A DNA stretch of 64,000 nucleotides. Source: an uncultured Clostridia bacterium. Lineage in GTDB: Bacteria > Bacillota > Clostridia > Oscillospirales > Ruminococcaceae. The translations under genes were made by a program, and so were the position numbers. The stretch covers positions 151,904-215,903 of the forward strand of contig CALZUA010000003.1 in NCBI GenBank assembly GCA_945829235.1, read 5' to 3'. Positions 34,438 through 42,372 of this stretch are shown piece after piece (within the stretch, counting starts at the first letter, position 1; each line of letters opens with the position of its first letter). The notes beneath the pieces are model-generated. The model had not been told where the DNA came from and searched no databases. It was given only the letters and a program-made list of their open reading frames with translations.

Positions 34438-35685
34438 ATGAAAATCAGAAAGAAAATCTTGAGCATAATTCTGGCGGCAATGGTACTTACTTTGACCGCG
34501 TGCAGCGACGGCGCAAAAACCTCGACATTTTCGAAAACGCCGAGCAGTTATGTAAGCTCATCGAGTTCCTCCGAAAAGTCAAGCAGTACCGAAAGCTCGT
34601 CCTCATCGGCAAGTTCATCTTCGGAGCAGCAGAGCAGTTCGTCCGACTCGTCATCAAATTCGTCATCATCGGCAAGTTCATCTTCGGAGCAGCAGAGCAG
34701 TTCGTCCGGCTCGTCATCAAGTTCGTCATCATCGGCAAGTTCATCTTCGGAGCAGCAGAGCAGTTCGTCCGGCTCGTCATCAAGTTCGTCATCATCGGCA
34801 AGTTCTTCTTCAGCAAGCTCTTCGAGTTCATCTTCAAGTTCTTCGTCTAAACCGACAAGTTCGTCAAGCTCGTCCAAGTCGACCGCGCCTGTCGAAGTTC
34901 CCGGGGATTTGCCCGATGGCATTAGTTACAGTTATACAGATAGCAACGAGATTATAATTGCAATGTACGAAGGCTCTGCAACTTCTATAAAAATTCCTGA
35001 AAAAATTAAAGGGGTTGTTGTTAGAGAAATAGGAAAATATGCGTTTTATAATTGCAAAGGACTTACAATCATAACAATTCCAAACAGCGTTTCAAAAATA
35101 GGATTTGAATCATTTGGATTTTGTTCTAATCTCACAAGCATAACAATACCAGACAGTGTTACAAGTATAGGAAACGGTGCGTTTAGAAGTTGTGCCAGAC
35201 TAAAAAGCATAATAATACCAAACAGTATTACAGAAATAGGAAAAGAGACGTTTGCCTGGTGTAGCGGACTTACAAGCATAACAATTCCGGACAGCGTAAA
35301 AAAAATAGGAACAGGAGCGTTTATAAACTGCTCCGGACTTACAAGCATAACAATCCCGAATAGTGTTACAGAAATAGGAGAAGAAGCGTTTTGCCAATGC
35401 GACGGACTTACAAGCATAACAATCCCGGATAGCGTTACAGAAATAGAAAAATGTGCATTTAGAAGCTGCTACGGGCTTACAAGTATAACAATCCCAGATA
35501 GCGTTACAGAAATAGGAGAAGAAGCGTTTTACTTTTGCGAAAAACTTAAAAGCATAACAATCCCAGACAGCGTTACATATATAGGAGAACAGGCATTTTA
35601 CGGCTGCATAGCAGAAATCACCTTTAAAGGCAAAACCTACTCCCCCGAAAATTATGATGAATTGTACAAGGCAATAAACGGCTAA
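34438..35685 (+). CDS. Serine-rich, leucine-rich-repeat (BspA-like) lipoprotein
   Basis: MKIRKKILSIILAAMVLTLTAC is a lipoprotein signal with the lipobox LTAC, lipidated Cys22. Residues about 35-150 are a serine-rich stalk that includes a 21-residue unit (ASSSSEQQSSSSxSSS type), visible as 63-bp DNA repeats from about 34,606 to 34,800. The rest is eight to nine 23-residue LRR_5 repeats (LTSITIPDSVTEIGEEAF type), as in BspA-like adhesins. The mature protein would stand on the membrane outside the cell. The LRR half is more AT-rich than the stalk. GGAAAGGA precedes the ATG. Confidence 0.88.
   Translation: MKIRKKILSIILAAMVLTLTACSDGAKTSTFSKTPSSYVSSSSSSEKSSSTESSSSSASSSSEQQSSSSDSSSNSSSSASSSSEQQSSSSGSSSSSSSSASSSSEQQSSSSGSSSSSSSSASSSSASSSSSSSSSSSKPTSSSSSSKSTAPVEVPGDLPDGISYSYTDSNEIIIAMYEGSATSIKIPEKIKGVVVREIGKYAFYNCKGLTIITIPNSVSKIGFESFGFCSNLTSITIPDSVTSIGNGAFRSCARLKSIIIPNSITEIGKETFAWCSGLTSITIPDSVKKIGTGAFINCSGLTSITIPNSVTEIGEEAFCQCDGLTSITIPDSVTEIEKCAFRSCYGLTSITIPDSVTEIGEEAFYFCEKLKSITIPDSVTYIGEQAFYGCIAEITFKGKTYSPENYDELYKAING
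34606..34810 (+). repeat. 63-bp in-frame tandem repeats of the serine-rich stalk
   Basis: TCGGCAAGTTCATCTTCGGA begins units near 34,606, 34,669 and 34,732 with a truncated one near 34,795. Units differ by only one or two bases, which suggests recent expansion or copy-number variation. Confidence 0.8.
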
Positions 35686-35819
35686 TAAAACAAGCCTGAC
35701 CGCCGCGCGCGTTCGGGATTTTTGCTGAAAAAAGCAAAAGCGGTTGACTTTTTGGCAAAATTGTGATAATATTTAACTAATGGTTCATAGTATTTTTTGA
35801 AAAGCGAAAGGAAAACATT

Positions 35820-36698
35820 ATGCCCGAAAATGAAACAATAGTGTCCGCTGTTTGTCCACAATGCGGAGCACCGCTTAAGGTTGTCGATGACAAGGGAACG
35901 CTCAAGTGTGAATACTGCAACACTGTTTCCCTTGACGGCAGACATAGCTTCACCCATATTTCCCGCGATTTTGACTCGGAGCTTGCTCAAAGTCTTGAAA
36001 GTGCGGAAACACTTCTTAAAAACGAGTATTACGGCGACGCTTATGCCGCTTACTCGCAACTCATAGCAACCTATGGAAAGGACTACCGCGTTTGGCAGGG
36101 TTTAGCCGCGTCCATTACTAAGAATTTCACCGATTACTGCGTTTCCAACGACTGCTTCGCGCAAGCGGAGAGGTTCTTCAACACCGCCCGAAGCACAAAA
36201 GGTTTTTCCGAAGAATGCGAATTTGCCGTTGTTTACAAAAAATGGAGAGCCGAGGTTATCGCAAGAAACGAGAGAATTCAGGCTTATGCCATAAAATCAG
36301 CAAAACAACGCCGGATTAAAAGCGCAATTTTCTTCGTTTCAATACCTATATTCCTGTTAATTTACTGGTTTTTGTGCTACAATCTTATGTCAGGAGAACC
36401 TTTGTCGGATTGGATATGGGATATGCTCCGATACGCTTTGGCTCCGGCGATTTATTCAACAGCGCTTGGAGTTGCCGCAATTATTACAAAATTCCCATAT
36501 ACATCGATTTGCCTTAACGTTATGACAATCGGGTGCGTATGTATTTTCTTTGCGGAAACGGCAATACTTAAGGACTCTTTCAAATCGTTCAACATTTTTT
36601 GGTTTGCAGGCACTTTGATATTAACGTTTATTCTATATACGCTATCAACCTCTATCGGAAGAATTGTGGGAAAAATCGCCGAAGACCGTTCATATTAA
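35820..36698 (+). CDS. Zinc-ribbon membrane protein of unknown function
   Basis: The N-terminus has a zinc ribbon (CPQCGAPLK, then CEYCNTV, residues 12-36). A helical region with a TPR-like stretch (ESAETLLKNEYYGDAYAAYSQLIATY) follows, then about four membrane helices from residue 160 to 285. The 292-residue protein is monocistronic. GAAAGG precedes the ATG. I do not recognise a family beyond the zinc ribbon. It resembles in layout, not in sequence, the zinc-ribbon membrane proteins of the element that begins 280 bp downstream. Confidence 0.7.
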   Translation: MPENETIVSAVCPQCGAPLKVVDDKGTLKCEYCNTVSLDGRHSFTHISRDFDSELAQSLESAETLLKNEYYGDAYAAYSQLIATYGKDYRVWQGLAASITKNFTDYCVSNDCFAQAERFFNTARSTKGFSEECEFAVVYKKWRAEVIARNERIQAYAIKSAKQRRIKSAIFFVSIPIFLLIYWFLCYNLMSGEPLSDWIWDMLRYALAPAIYSTALGVAAIITKFPYTSICLNVMTIGCVCIFFAETAILKDSFKSFNIFWFAGTLILTFILYTLSTSIGRIVGKIAEDRSY

Positions 36699-36703
36699 AT
36701 CCA

Positions 36704-36737
36704 ATCCCGAATGCTCCGCGCGTTCGGGATTTTTTTG
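36704..36737 (+). terminator. Terminator of the zinc-ribbon gene
   Basis: ATCCCGAA (36704-36711) pairs with TTCGGGAT (36723-36730), followed by a T7 run. Confidence 0.85.
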
Positions 36738-36928
36738 CAAAATTCATTATCGGGGATAAAAAATCGTCCCCAGCAGAAACTAATAGCGAAAAATACCCCA
36801 AAACAAGATAGTGCACCGCGGATTTTGGATTTTTCGTGCAAGTGTGGCATTATGTCACCGGCGAGAATTTAAAAAACGCAGAAAAACTCGGACTAAATGA
36901 GCGCAAGATTTATTTTCGGGCACAAAAA

Positions 36929-36954
36929 TCGCCCCTAGCAGAAACTAGGGGCGA
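36929..36954 (-). terminator. Orphaned terminator of tRNA-Ser, left outside the element
   Basis: TCGCCCCTAG (36929-36938) pairs with CTAGGGGCGA (36945-36954). On the minus strand TTTTTG follows, so it is a terminator pointing away from the attachment site. It probably once ended the tRNA-Ser gene, now 25.6 kb away. GCCGGT/ACCGGC at 36963-36977 is another hairpin in between. Confidence 0.65.
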
Positions 36955-36977
36955 AATTCGTTGCCGGTCGCACCGGC

Positions 36978-36993
36978 TGGCGGAAAGAAAGGG
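36978..36993. other. attL core
   Basis: TGGCGGAAAGAAAGGG is identical to the 3' end of tRNA-Ser at 62544-62559 (complement). The sequences diverge on both sides. Confidence 0.88.
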
Positions 36994-37598
36994 TTAAGAT
37001 TTTGCCGTTTATTGTGGTTTATTCGCCTTTATTCATTGCCCATAGAACCGCATTATTATGCGATTTGTGTTTATATTCATACATTCGACTTTTAGTGAAA
37101 AAATCACAAATTCCAACTTTTTCGGGGATATTTCGGGGATTTTTTACTCCGATTTTTATTTCGATAATATATTTATCGATAAGTCCTGTTATTATAAAAA
37201 AGTATCGTATGATTGCGTATTATTTCAATTCAGCAACCACAAGAAATACGAATTTTTTTGCCATTATTTTTGTCGTATTTTAAAGAAAAACATAGTGTTT
37301 CGAGATAATCCGCTCTGCAACGTTATTGTCTTAACATATTCTTTTCAATGGAACATCATATTCGGCTTTCATATAATCCCCCAAAACACGAGTAAAAGTA
37401 TGTTTCTACGATACGTCAATCGAAACTTTTTTGAGCAAAAACCGCTTGAAACCGCTCAAACTAAAATTCTAAAGTAATTTGCTCCCATAGCCTGCTATTG
37501 CAATATGTTTAAAATGCTCGTATAAGCCGTATATTGAAGTAATTTTGGCTTATTTTTTATCGGGAGATAAATTTTTCATCGAGGTAATACTACCGCCA
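36994..37598. other. Left end of the element, gene-free, with integrase arm-type sites
   Basis: CGGGGAT occurs at 37123-37129 and 37134-37140, 11 bp apart. The same pair with the same spacing is at the right end (62484-62490, 62495-62501). The rest is AT-rich. A frame of 139 codons at 37,058-37,477 has no ribosome site and a biased composition, and was not accepted as a gene. Confidence 0.55.
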
Positions 37599-38051
37599 CT
37601 ATCTATTTCTTCGGTTGTGTTTTAAAACAATATCTCCGTTTAATATCGCTTCAACTTTTGCAAGGATAATACCGAGAACAATAAAAAAATTACCTGAAAT
37701 AATTGAAAATACAGACGTAATCTCAAGCTCTGCTCCCCAAACACCATATATTACTGTAAAAATACCGCCAATAATGCAAAAAGCAGCTAAAACAGAAAAT
37801 GGATATCTTTTTAGTTTGGGTTTTCTACCTATATCATTAGTTGTGGAAATATTTTCAGATTGAGTATAATCAGTCGGCGGCTGTTCCTGCTCATCAACGA
37901 TATTTACCTCAAATCTTTCGCTGCGATTTTGTTGTGAGTTTTGTGTACTTTCTTTGCTTTCGTTAAAATCTAGTATATTAACTCCGCATTTAGCACAGAA
38001 TGTTGCGCCATCATTGACTATTGAATGACAGTTAGGACAGAAGTTTATCAT
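37599..38051 (-). CDS. Small zinc-ribbon membrane protein
   Basis: The 150-residue protein starts with a zinc ribbon (FCPNCHSIVNDGATFCAKCG, residues 4-23). A polar Gln/Ser-rich linker and two membrane helices (about residues 85-105 and 112-132) follow. GAGGTG lies seven bases before the ATG. The function is unknown; zinc_ribbon_2 domains of this type are often N-terminal cytoplasmic caps on membrane proteins. It is followed on the same strand by no other gene, and the 38,839 gene lies just upstream. Confidence 0.75.
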   Translation of the reverse strand: MINFCPNCHSIVNDGATFCAKCGVNILDFNESKESTQNSQQNRSERFEVNIVDEQEQPPTDYTQSENISTTNDIGRKPKLKRYPFSVLAAFCIIGGIFTVIYGVWGAELEITSVFSIISGNFFIVLGIILAKVEAILNGDIVLKHNRRNR

Positions 38052-38089
38052 AATAGCACCTCAATGTTATAGGAAAAAATATACAAAAT

Positions 38090-38839
38090 TTAGTCAATAC
38101 CTAAATCTTCCCAGTGTTTTTTTAATGCACGATTGATATTTCCGACACTAACATATTTATCAATGTCAAAATTCTGTTCAATATTTTGATAGTCAGAGTC
38201 TGAATATTCTGACAATTCCCCTTTTTTAATATAACCACTATCATTAAGCACTAATCTATAAAATTTTTGAAGAGTCCCTCCTAGTCTATTTTGACCAGTG
38301 ATTGTCAAATAACAGAGACCTCTATCATTTATGTTTCTTATTTCTAACACTCTTACAGCCTGTGGATTATAAAAATCTTTTATTCCTATCAATAATGCTT
38401 CATAAATTTCACATTCTTTATTATTAAGATTATAAACGTTAGAAGATTGGCTATTAACTAATATTAACTCATTTCTTGATGAATTTTGCGTGTCGTTTTG
38501 CGATGATTTATTTATGTTTAAAGCAGTATTCGTTATTACAACAATACCAACAACGCAAGCAATTATTATACAAGCGGAAAGAATGTTTATTCTAACCAAA
38601 CGAGCTTTCTTATAATCATAGGTTGGATTTTCGGTTTCCTCAATTTCGATTTGTTCTTCTTTATCGTCATTGACATTAACAGCCCGAGAAACATTCTGTT
38701 CTACGAGCTTGCTAAAATTTTTATTGCGTTCCATTTTCTGCACATACTCGCTCTGGCTGTACATAATACTTCCGCATTTATAGCATTTACGCTCGGGAGT
38801 TTCTCTCCATTCGTTACACCGCGAACAAAACTGTTTCAT
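38090..38839 (-). CDS. Zinc-ribbon protein with one membrane helix, paralogue of the gene at 46,166
   Basis: MKQFCSRCNEWRETPERKCY is followed by KCGSIMYSQSEY, giving two Cys pairs. A charged linker, one membrane helix (about residues 86-108, ILSACIIIACVVGIVVITNT) and an extracellular 140-residue domain follow. The first 30 residues match the protein at 46,166 (MKQYCPKCKDWRN, CPICGNIMLSQGD), so the two are paralogues with different outer domains. The function is unknown. It may form a unit with the 38,051 gene. Confidence 0.72.
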   Translation of the reverse strand: MKQFCSRCNEWRETPERKCYKCGSIMYSQSEYVQKMERNKNFSKLVEQNVSRAVNVNDDKEEQIEIEETENPTYDYKKARLVRINILSACIIIACVVGIVVITNTALNINKSSQNDTQNSSRNELILVNSQSSNVYNLNNKECEIYEALLIGIKDFYNPQAVRVLEIRNINDRGLCYLTITGQNRLGGTLQKFYRLVLNDSGYIKKGELSEYSDSDYQNIEQNFDIDKYVSVGNINRALKKHWEDLGID

Positions 38840-39267
38840 TTTTGCATTTCTCCTTTTGCTGTATTATTCGCTTTCACAACTCTATACATTGATAATGTAC
38901 GCGAAACTTAATTCAGCACTATCTATTAAAATGAATTATAACACAAAATCAGGCAAAAGTCAACATTATTTTACAATTATCTTGGTTCTTTTTACTTATA
39001 CCATCTAATTGGACTTTCTTGTCCAAGTAGTTAGCAGCGCAGACGGGGTAACGAAACGCGAGGGGGTCTCCTTGACGACAAATCAGCGCGAAATAATAAA
39101 GACGTGGTTATATTATAATAGGTGTATTCATCGGGAAACACATTTTTTATCTCCTGACTAATTGTTAACAACTACCCTATTCTGCAATTTTCATATTTTG
39201 CCGAAAATGTAAACTATACCCGCCTTGTAGCGACTATCACTAACATTTGTTACATATGCACAAATAA
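38840..39267. other. Gene-free stretch before the first regulated promoter
   Basis: AT-rich. It contains GACGGGGTAACGAAACG near 39,045, which resembles the stems of the perfect hairpins at 42,617 and 42,769, and TATAAT-like boxes near 39,113. No gene is supported. Confidence 0.4.
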
Positions 39268-39318
39268 ATCACTAAATTTTGTGATATTCGCCTATTGAAA
39301 ATCACCAACTTTTGTGAT
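39268..39318 (+). promoter_or_regulatory. Operator pair and promoter of the 39,379 gene
   Basis: ATCACTAAATTTTGTGAT (39268-39285) and ATCACCAACTTTTGTGAT (39301-39318) start 33 bp apart. The second fills exactly the 17-bp spacer between TTGAAA (39295-39300) and TATTAT (39318-39323), so a bound repressor would block polymerase. Confidence 0.8.
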
Positions 39319-39378
39319 ATTATATACTTGTAAGGGAAAACCTTACAAATCAATACTAAATTTTTGGAGGTAAACAAA

Positions 39379-39627
39379 ATGAGTAAATCAATCAGAGAAG
39401 CGGCGAAACAGGAGGTTAATTCCTACATTTACGACAAGCCCAAAGCGGGTTTCAAGGTTTATGCCTTAACCTACGGCGCTGAAATTGTAATGACTCTTGA
39501 GGTTGAAACTTGGGAGACAATGACAAAGGCAAAAGCGCTTTTCATCATCGCTGAACATTATGAAGAAATAATGCAAAAGCAAATTAAACCAAATATCCAC
39601 AAAGTCAATTATTTTCGTGTAGCGTAA
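39379..39627 (+). CDS. Small protein of unknown function under operator control
   Basis: An 82-residue soluble protein, MSKSIREAAKQEVNSYIYDK..., with no recognised domain. The start at 39379 is eight bases after GGAGG. It is expressed alone from the first repressed promoter, with its own strong terminator, so it may be an early function of the element such as a regulator or anti-host factor. That role is inference. Confidence 0.7.
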   Translation: MSKSIREAAKQEVNSYIYDKPKAGFKVYALTYGAEIVMTLEVETWETMTKAKALFIIAEHYEEIMQKQIKPNIHKVNYFRVA

Positions 39628-39632
39628 ATCAA

Positions 39633-39668
39633 AAAGGCGGGAGCTGAAAAACTCCCGCCTTTTATTTA
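39633..39668. terminator. Bidirectional terminator between the 39,379 gene and the XRE gene
   Basis: AAAGGCGGGAG (39633-39643) pairs with CTCCCGCCTTT (39652-39662) with T runs on one side and A runs on the other. Confidence 0.9.
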
Positions 39669-39673
39669 TGCTT

Positions 39674-39907
39674 TTATCCTTCGATTTTGTCGGTGTCGTC
39701 CTCTTCGGGAACATATTCCATAATGTCGCCCGGTTGACAGTGAAGCAACTTACAGAACTTTGATATAGAACGATGGTCAAGACCGCCTGTACCCTTTTTT
39801 ATCGCGGTTAATGTCGCCTGTCCGATAATGTTTTCTTTTTTCAGCTTGTATGAAGTATATCCGTTTTCTTCTAACAGCTTTAGAAGTTTGTCGTATTTAA
39901 TTGGCAT
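39674..39907 (-). CDS. Small XRE/Cro-type repressor of the element
   Basis: The 77 residues are almost only a helix-turn-helix (KLLEENGYTSYKLKKENIIGQATLTAIKKGTGGLDHRSISKFCKLL), with an acidic tail. This layout matches small Cro/CI-like regulators of mobile elements. GGGGGTGAC precedes the ATG. It lies between two promoters that carry identical operator pairs and has a third operator over its own -35 box (39941-39958), the arrangement of a CI-like repressor with self-control. Confidence 0.85.
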   Translation of the reverse strand: MPIKYDKLLKLLEENGYTSYKLKKENIIGQATLTAIKKGTGGLDHRSISKFCKLLHCQPGDIMEYVPEEDDTDKIEG

Positions 39908-39924
39908 AATGTCACCCCCTTTTT

Positions 39925-39958
39925 ATTATACGCCCAAATCAGCACTAAATCAAGTGAT
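39925..39958 (-). promoter_or_regulatory. Promoter of the XRE repressor with operator
   Basis: On the minus strand TTGATT (39953-39948), 17 bp, TATAAT (39930-39925). AGCACTAAATCAAGTGAT (39941-39958), an imperfect copy of the operator, covers the -35 box and adjoining bases. Confidence 0.7.
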
Positions 39959-39974
39959 AAAATGCACAAAAATA

Positions 39975-40030
39975 ATCACTAAAGTTTGTGATGTTTGCAT
40001 ATTGAAAATCACAAATATTTGTGATATAAT
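39975..40030 (+). promoter_or_regulatory. Operator pair and promoter of the 40,088 operon
   Basis: ATCACTAAAGTTTGTGAT (39975-39992) and the perfect palindrome ATCACAAATATTTGTGAT (40008-40025) start 33 bp apart. The second fills the spacer between TTGAAA (40002-40007) and TATAAT (40025-40030). Confidence 0.85.
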
Positions 40031-40087
40031 TATATATAGCAAGGGAAACCAAGCTAAAACAAACACTATAAAAGGAGGTACTCAAAA

Positions 40088-40363
40088 ATGAGTAACAACG
40101 AACTGGCGAAAAAAATCCATCAAATCCAAGAGCTGAAAAGGATGGAGGAAGAACTCACTGCCGAGATTGAGAGCCTGACCGATGAAGTTAAGGCTGAAAT
40201 GACGGCACAGAACGCGGAGGAACTTGTTGTTGACTGTTTCAAAGTACGCTGGAAAACAGTTGCAACAAGCCGCATTGATACAACAGCCCTTAAAAAGGAG
40301 CTGCCCGATGTAGCGGAACGATTCACCAAAACAACCGAGAGCCGCCGCTTTACCATCAACTAA
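40088..40363 (+). CDS. Small coiled-coil protein, phage/ICE accessory type
   Basis: Residues 1-50 form a coiled coil (IHQIQELKRMEEELTAEIESLTDEVKAEM). The second half (FKVRWKTVATSRIDTTALKKELPDVAERFTKTT) is the part often seen in small early proteins of Clostridial phages and integrative elements. AAGGAGG precedes the ATG. It is the first gene behind the second repressed promoter. The molecular role is unknown. Confidence 0.7.
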   Translation: MSNNELAKKIHQIQELKRMEEELTAEIESLTDEVKAEMTAQNAEELVVDCFKVRWKTVATSRIDTTALKKELPDVAERFTKTTESRRFTIN

Positions 40364-40399
40364 ACGAAAGCCCTTGCAAGTGCGAATTGCAAGAGCCTT

Positions 40400-40456
40400 C
40401 ACTTGAAAATGTGGTACGATGCCACCTTAACATTGACATTGTACCACATAATCAAG
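40400..40456. other. Long imperfect hairpin downstream of the 40,088 gene
   Basis: ACTTGA-AAA-TGTGGTAC near 40,400 pairs with GTACCACA-TAA-TCAAGT near 40,455. CTTGCAA/TTGCAAG just before it is a shorter hairpin. It may limit read-through or act in the leader of the next gene. Confidence 0.5.
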
Positions 40457-40518
40457 TCTTTGTCAAGCAATAACTTCCCGAAAGGGACAAAAAATTATTT
40501 TTAAAGGAGAGTTTTATT

Positions 40519-41139
40519 ATGAAAAACCTTGCACAAGAAATTCAAGCATCGGCAAAAACCTGCTACACCGTGGAGATTTTCAAGATTATGGTAGACCAAA
40601 TCAGCGAAATCGGAGACTACATTCGCGAAATCGGGGAATGCGATACCACGGATGATGTGAGCCTTTCAGCTTATGAGCTTTTTTCCGATATGATGGGAGA
40701 AATTCTCCCGCACAAGCATTTTGCACTTCTTGTCAACGAAGAATACGAAGGCACACCGATAGATTGTGAAGTGTATGTATTCGACGATTCTGAAACGTGT
40801 AATAATTTCATTAAAGTCAAAGGTCAATTCAGTATTCCGGAACTGTCTGATGACGAACTGGAAAACGAACGCGCAAAACGTTCTGAAATATCTTTTGCGG
40901 ATTTAGTGAATATTTCTCCGTATGATTGGACAAACCCGAATAATTACACCGTAGACAGCAACTTGTGCTTGACTTCTATTAAATTGTTAGAGCCTGAAGC
41001 AAGCGAATATTTCGGCATCCGTATGGACGAACTTCCTCAATACGGTATTCGGATGGATGAATTGCCCAACTACGGCTTGACAATGGACGAGGTTAACGAG
41101 ATAAACGGGTTTGGCATTCGTATGGACGAACTCAATTAA
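40519..41139 (+). CDS. Element protein with repeated C-terminal YGIRMDELP-type motif
   Basis: The 206-residue protein has an alpha/beta N-terminal part with no recognised domain. Its last 45 residues contain four copies of a short motif: FGIRMDELPQ, YGIRMDELPN, YGLTMDEVNE and FGIRMDELN. AAGGAG precedes the ATG. Repeats of a short linear motif at a C-terminus suggest a multivalent binding tail. A precursor peptide with several cores is a less likely reading, since no modifying enzyme is nearby. Confidence 0.7.
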   Translation: MKNLAQEIQASAKTCYTVEIFKIMVDQISEIGDYIREIGECDTTDDVSLSAYELFSDMMGEILPHKHFALLVNEEYEGTPIDCEVYVFDDSETCNNFIKVKGQFSIPELSDDELENERAKRSEISFADLVNISPYDWTNPNNYTVDSNLCLTSIKLLEPEASEYFGIRMDELPQYGIRMDELPNYGLTMDEVNEINGFGIRMDELN

Positions 41140-41159
41140 AATTGTGGGAGGAAATAATA

Positions 41160-41405
41160 ATGATTGAAACAATTTGCAACGAATACCTTGTTGACAAAAT
41201 TCCCGGATTTACTGCAATGAGCGTCAAAGAGATTGAAAGCGTTGTACCGAATGAATTTAAATCAAAGTACGGATTTGCAACGGTAGAAGCGGAAAACGAC
41301 TTGCTCGAGGTATTAAGCAATGTGAGTTGCACAGCAGAGGAAAAAGGCTTTATGAACGGTTTTAAGGCTGCGTTTTCTCTCTTGAAAGAATTGAAAGCCC
41401 TTTAA
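41160..41405 (+). CDS. Small helical protein of unknown function
   Basis: An 81-residue protein starting MIETICNEYLVDKIPG, with a C-terminal GFMNGFKAAFSLLKEL helix that recalls small Clostridial element proteins (DUF6809-like, weak). The ATG at 41160 sits eight bases after GGGAGG and 20 bp after the previous gene, in the same operon. Confidence 0.65.
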   Translation: MIETICNEYLVDKIPGFTAMSVKEIESVVPNEFKSKYGFATVEAENDLLEVLSNVSCTAEEKGFMNGFKAAFSLLKELKAL

Positions 41406-41431
41406 TCAAATCGTTTCAAGCGGTTACATTG

Positions 41432-41471
41432 AACGGTGCGCGGTGTTTTGCCGTACACCGTTTAATTTTTT
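41432..41471 (+). terminator. Terminator after the 41,160 gene
   Basis: AACGGTG (41432-41438) pairs with CACCGTT (41456-41462), followed by TAATTTTTT. Confidence 0.75.
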
Positions 41472-41481
41472 GAAAAAGCTC

Positions 41482-41510
41482 TTGACAAATGCGCATAATG
41501 CGCGTATAAT
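41482..41510 (+). promoter_or_regulatory. hicAB promoter with internal operator
   Basis: TTGACA (41482-41487), 17 bp, TATAAT (41505-41510). The palindrome GCGCATAATGCGC (41491-41503) fills the spacer, a likely HicB binding site for self-repression. Confidence 0.85.
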
Positions 41511-41530
41511 ATAGGTGTGAGGTGATTACT

Positions 41531-41713
41531 TTGACAGCGAAAGAACTGATAAAGATTTTAAAAGCTGACGGTTGGTTTGAAAAGAATCAGCGCGGCTCAC
41601 ATTTACAGCTTGTGCACCTCACAAAAGCGGGTAAAGTAACCGTCCCGATACACAGCGGAGATTTAGACATAAAGACCTGCAATTCAATTCTAAAGCAAGC
41701 AGGGCTTAAATAA
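41531..41713 (+). CDS. hicA: HicA mRNA interferase toxin
   Basis: HicA toxins are small double-stranded-RNA-binding-fold ribonucleases that cut mRNA on their own or at the ribosome. The 60-residue protein has MTAKELIKILKADGWF and GSHLQLVH with the catalytic His24, then KVTVPIHSGDLDIKT and SILKQAGLK. All family marks are present. The TTG at 41531 follows GAGGTG by six bases and matches the family start. hicB follows 14 bp later. Confidence 0.95.
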   Translation: MTAKELIKILKADGWFEKNQRGSHLQLVHLTKAGKVTVPIHSGDLDIKTCNSILKQAGLK

Positions 41714-41727
41714 GAGAGGTGTTTTTT

Positions 41728-42129
41728 ATGAAGTTGTCATATCCAATTTGTTTATATCCAAATGATACCGGTTATACTGTTGTTGTCCCCGATTTAGCCG
41801 GCTGTATTACAGAAGGAAAAGACTTTTCGGACGCTATTTATATGGCGACTGATGCCGCAAGTTTATGGGTTTTAGACGAGCTTGAAGAAGGAAGAACCCC
41901 GCCTAAAGCCTCCGAGCCGTCCAAGATTAAAGCCGATGAATACCCAAATGGAATTGTAAGCGTTATTATGCTTGATATGGACGCTTATGCTGAAAAGTAC
42001 GGTAAAAAGGCAGTACGGAAAAATTGTACCATTCCCGCTTGGCTGAACACGGCAGCAGAAAAGCAACACATCAATTTTTCAGCCGCTCTTCAATCGGCAC
42101 TTATGGAACAGCTCAATATAAATCAATGA
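41728..42129 (+). CDS. hicB: HicB antitoxin
   Basis: HicB binds and blocks HicA and represses the operon. The partial RNase H-like fold is seen in KLSYPICLYPNDTGYTVVVPDLAGCITEGKDFSDAI. The C-terminal part (IPAWLNTAAEKQHINFSAALQSALMEQL) is a ribbon-helix-helix-like DNA-binding unit. The 133 residues are normal. The ATG at 41728 follows GAGAGGTG. Confidence 0.93.
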   Translation: MKLSYPICLYPNDTGYTVVVPDLAGCITEGKDFSDAIYMATDAASLWVLDELEEGRTPPKASEPSKIKADEYPNGIVSVIMLDMDAYAEKYGKKAVRKNCTIPAWLNTAAEKQHINFSAALQSALMEQLNINQ

Positions 42130-42145
42130 CAATTAACCACAATAT

Positions 42146-42181
42146 GAGAAAAAACCGCTCGATTTTGAACGGTTTTTTCTC
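42146..42181 (+). terminator. Terminator of hicAB
   Basis: GAGAAAAAACCG (42146-42157) pairs with CGGTTTTTTCTC (42170-42181). Confidence 0.8.
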
Positions 42182-42372
42182 ATTCTCACATTGCTCATAT
42201 TTCGCTTGTATTTGCGTTCTAACGGGGCTTATTTTAAGGCGTTAAGGAATATCAATTCACCCTTAAACGTACCGTACAGCTCAATACAGCGCGTGTATGA
42301 ACGTGCACAACGCTATATCTTTATGAAAAATAAAACAACCATTTTATTTAATTTAAAATTAAGGAGGTTCTT

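Noticed and set aside
37058..37477. A 139-codon frame at the left end of the element
   Set aside because: Phe/Tyr/Ile-rich translation of AT-rich DNA, no ribosome site, overlaps the proposed integrase arm sites.
40519..41139. Multi-core RiPP precursor
   Set aside because: The repeated motif is suggestive, but no ATP-grasp, radical SAM, LanM-like or transporter gene is nearby, and the protein is large with a folded-looking N-terminal part.
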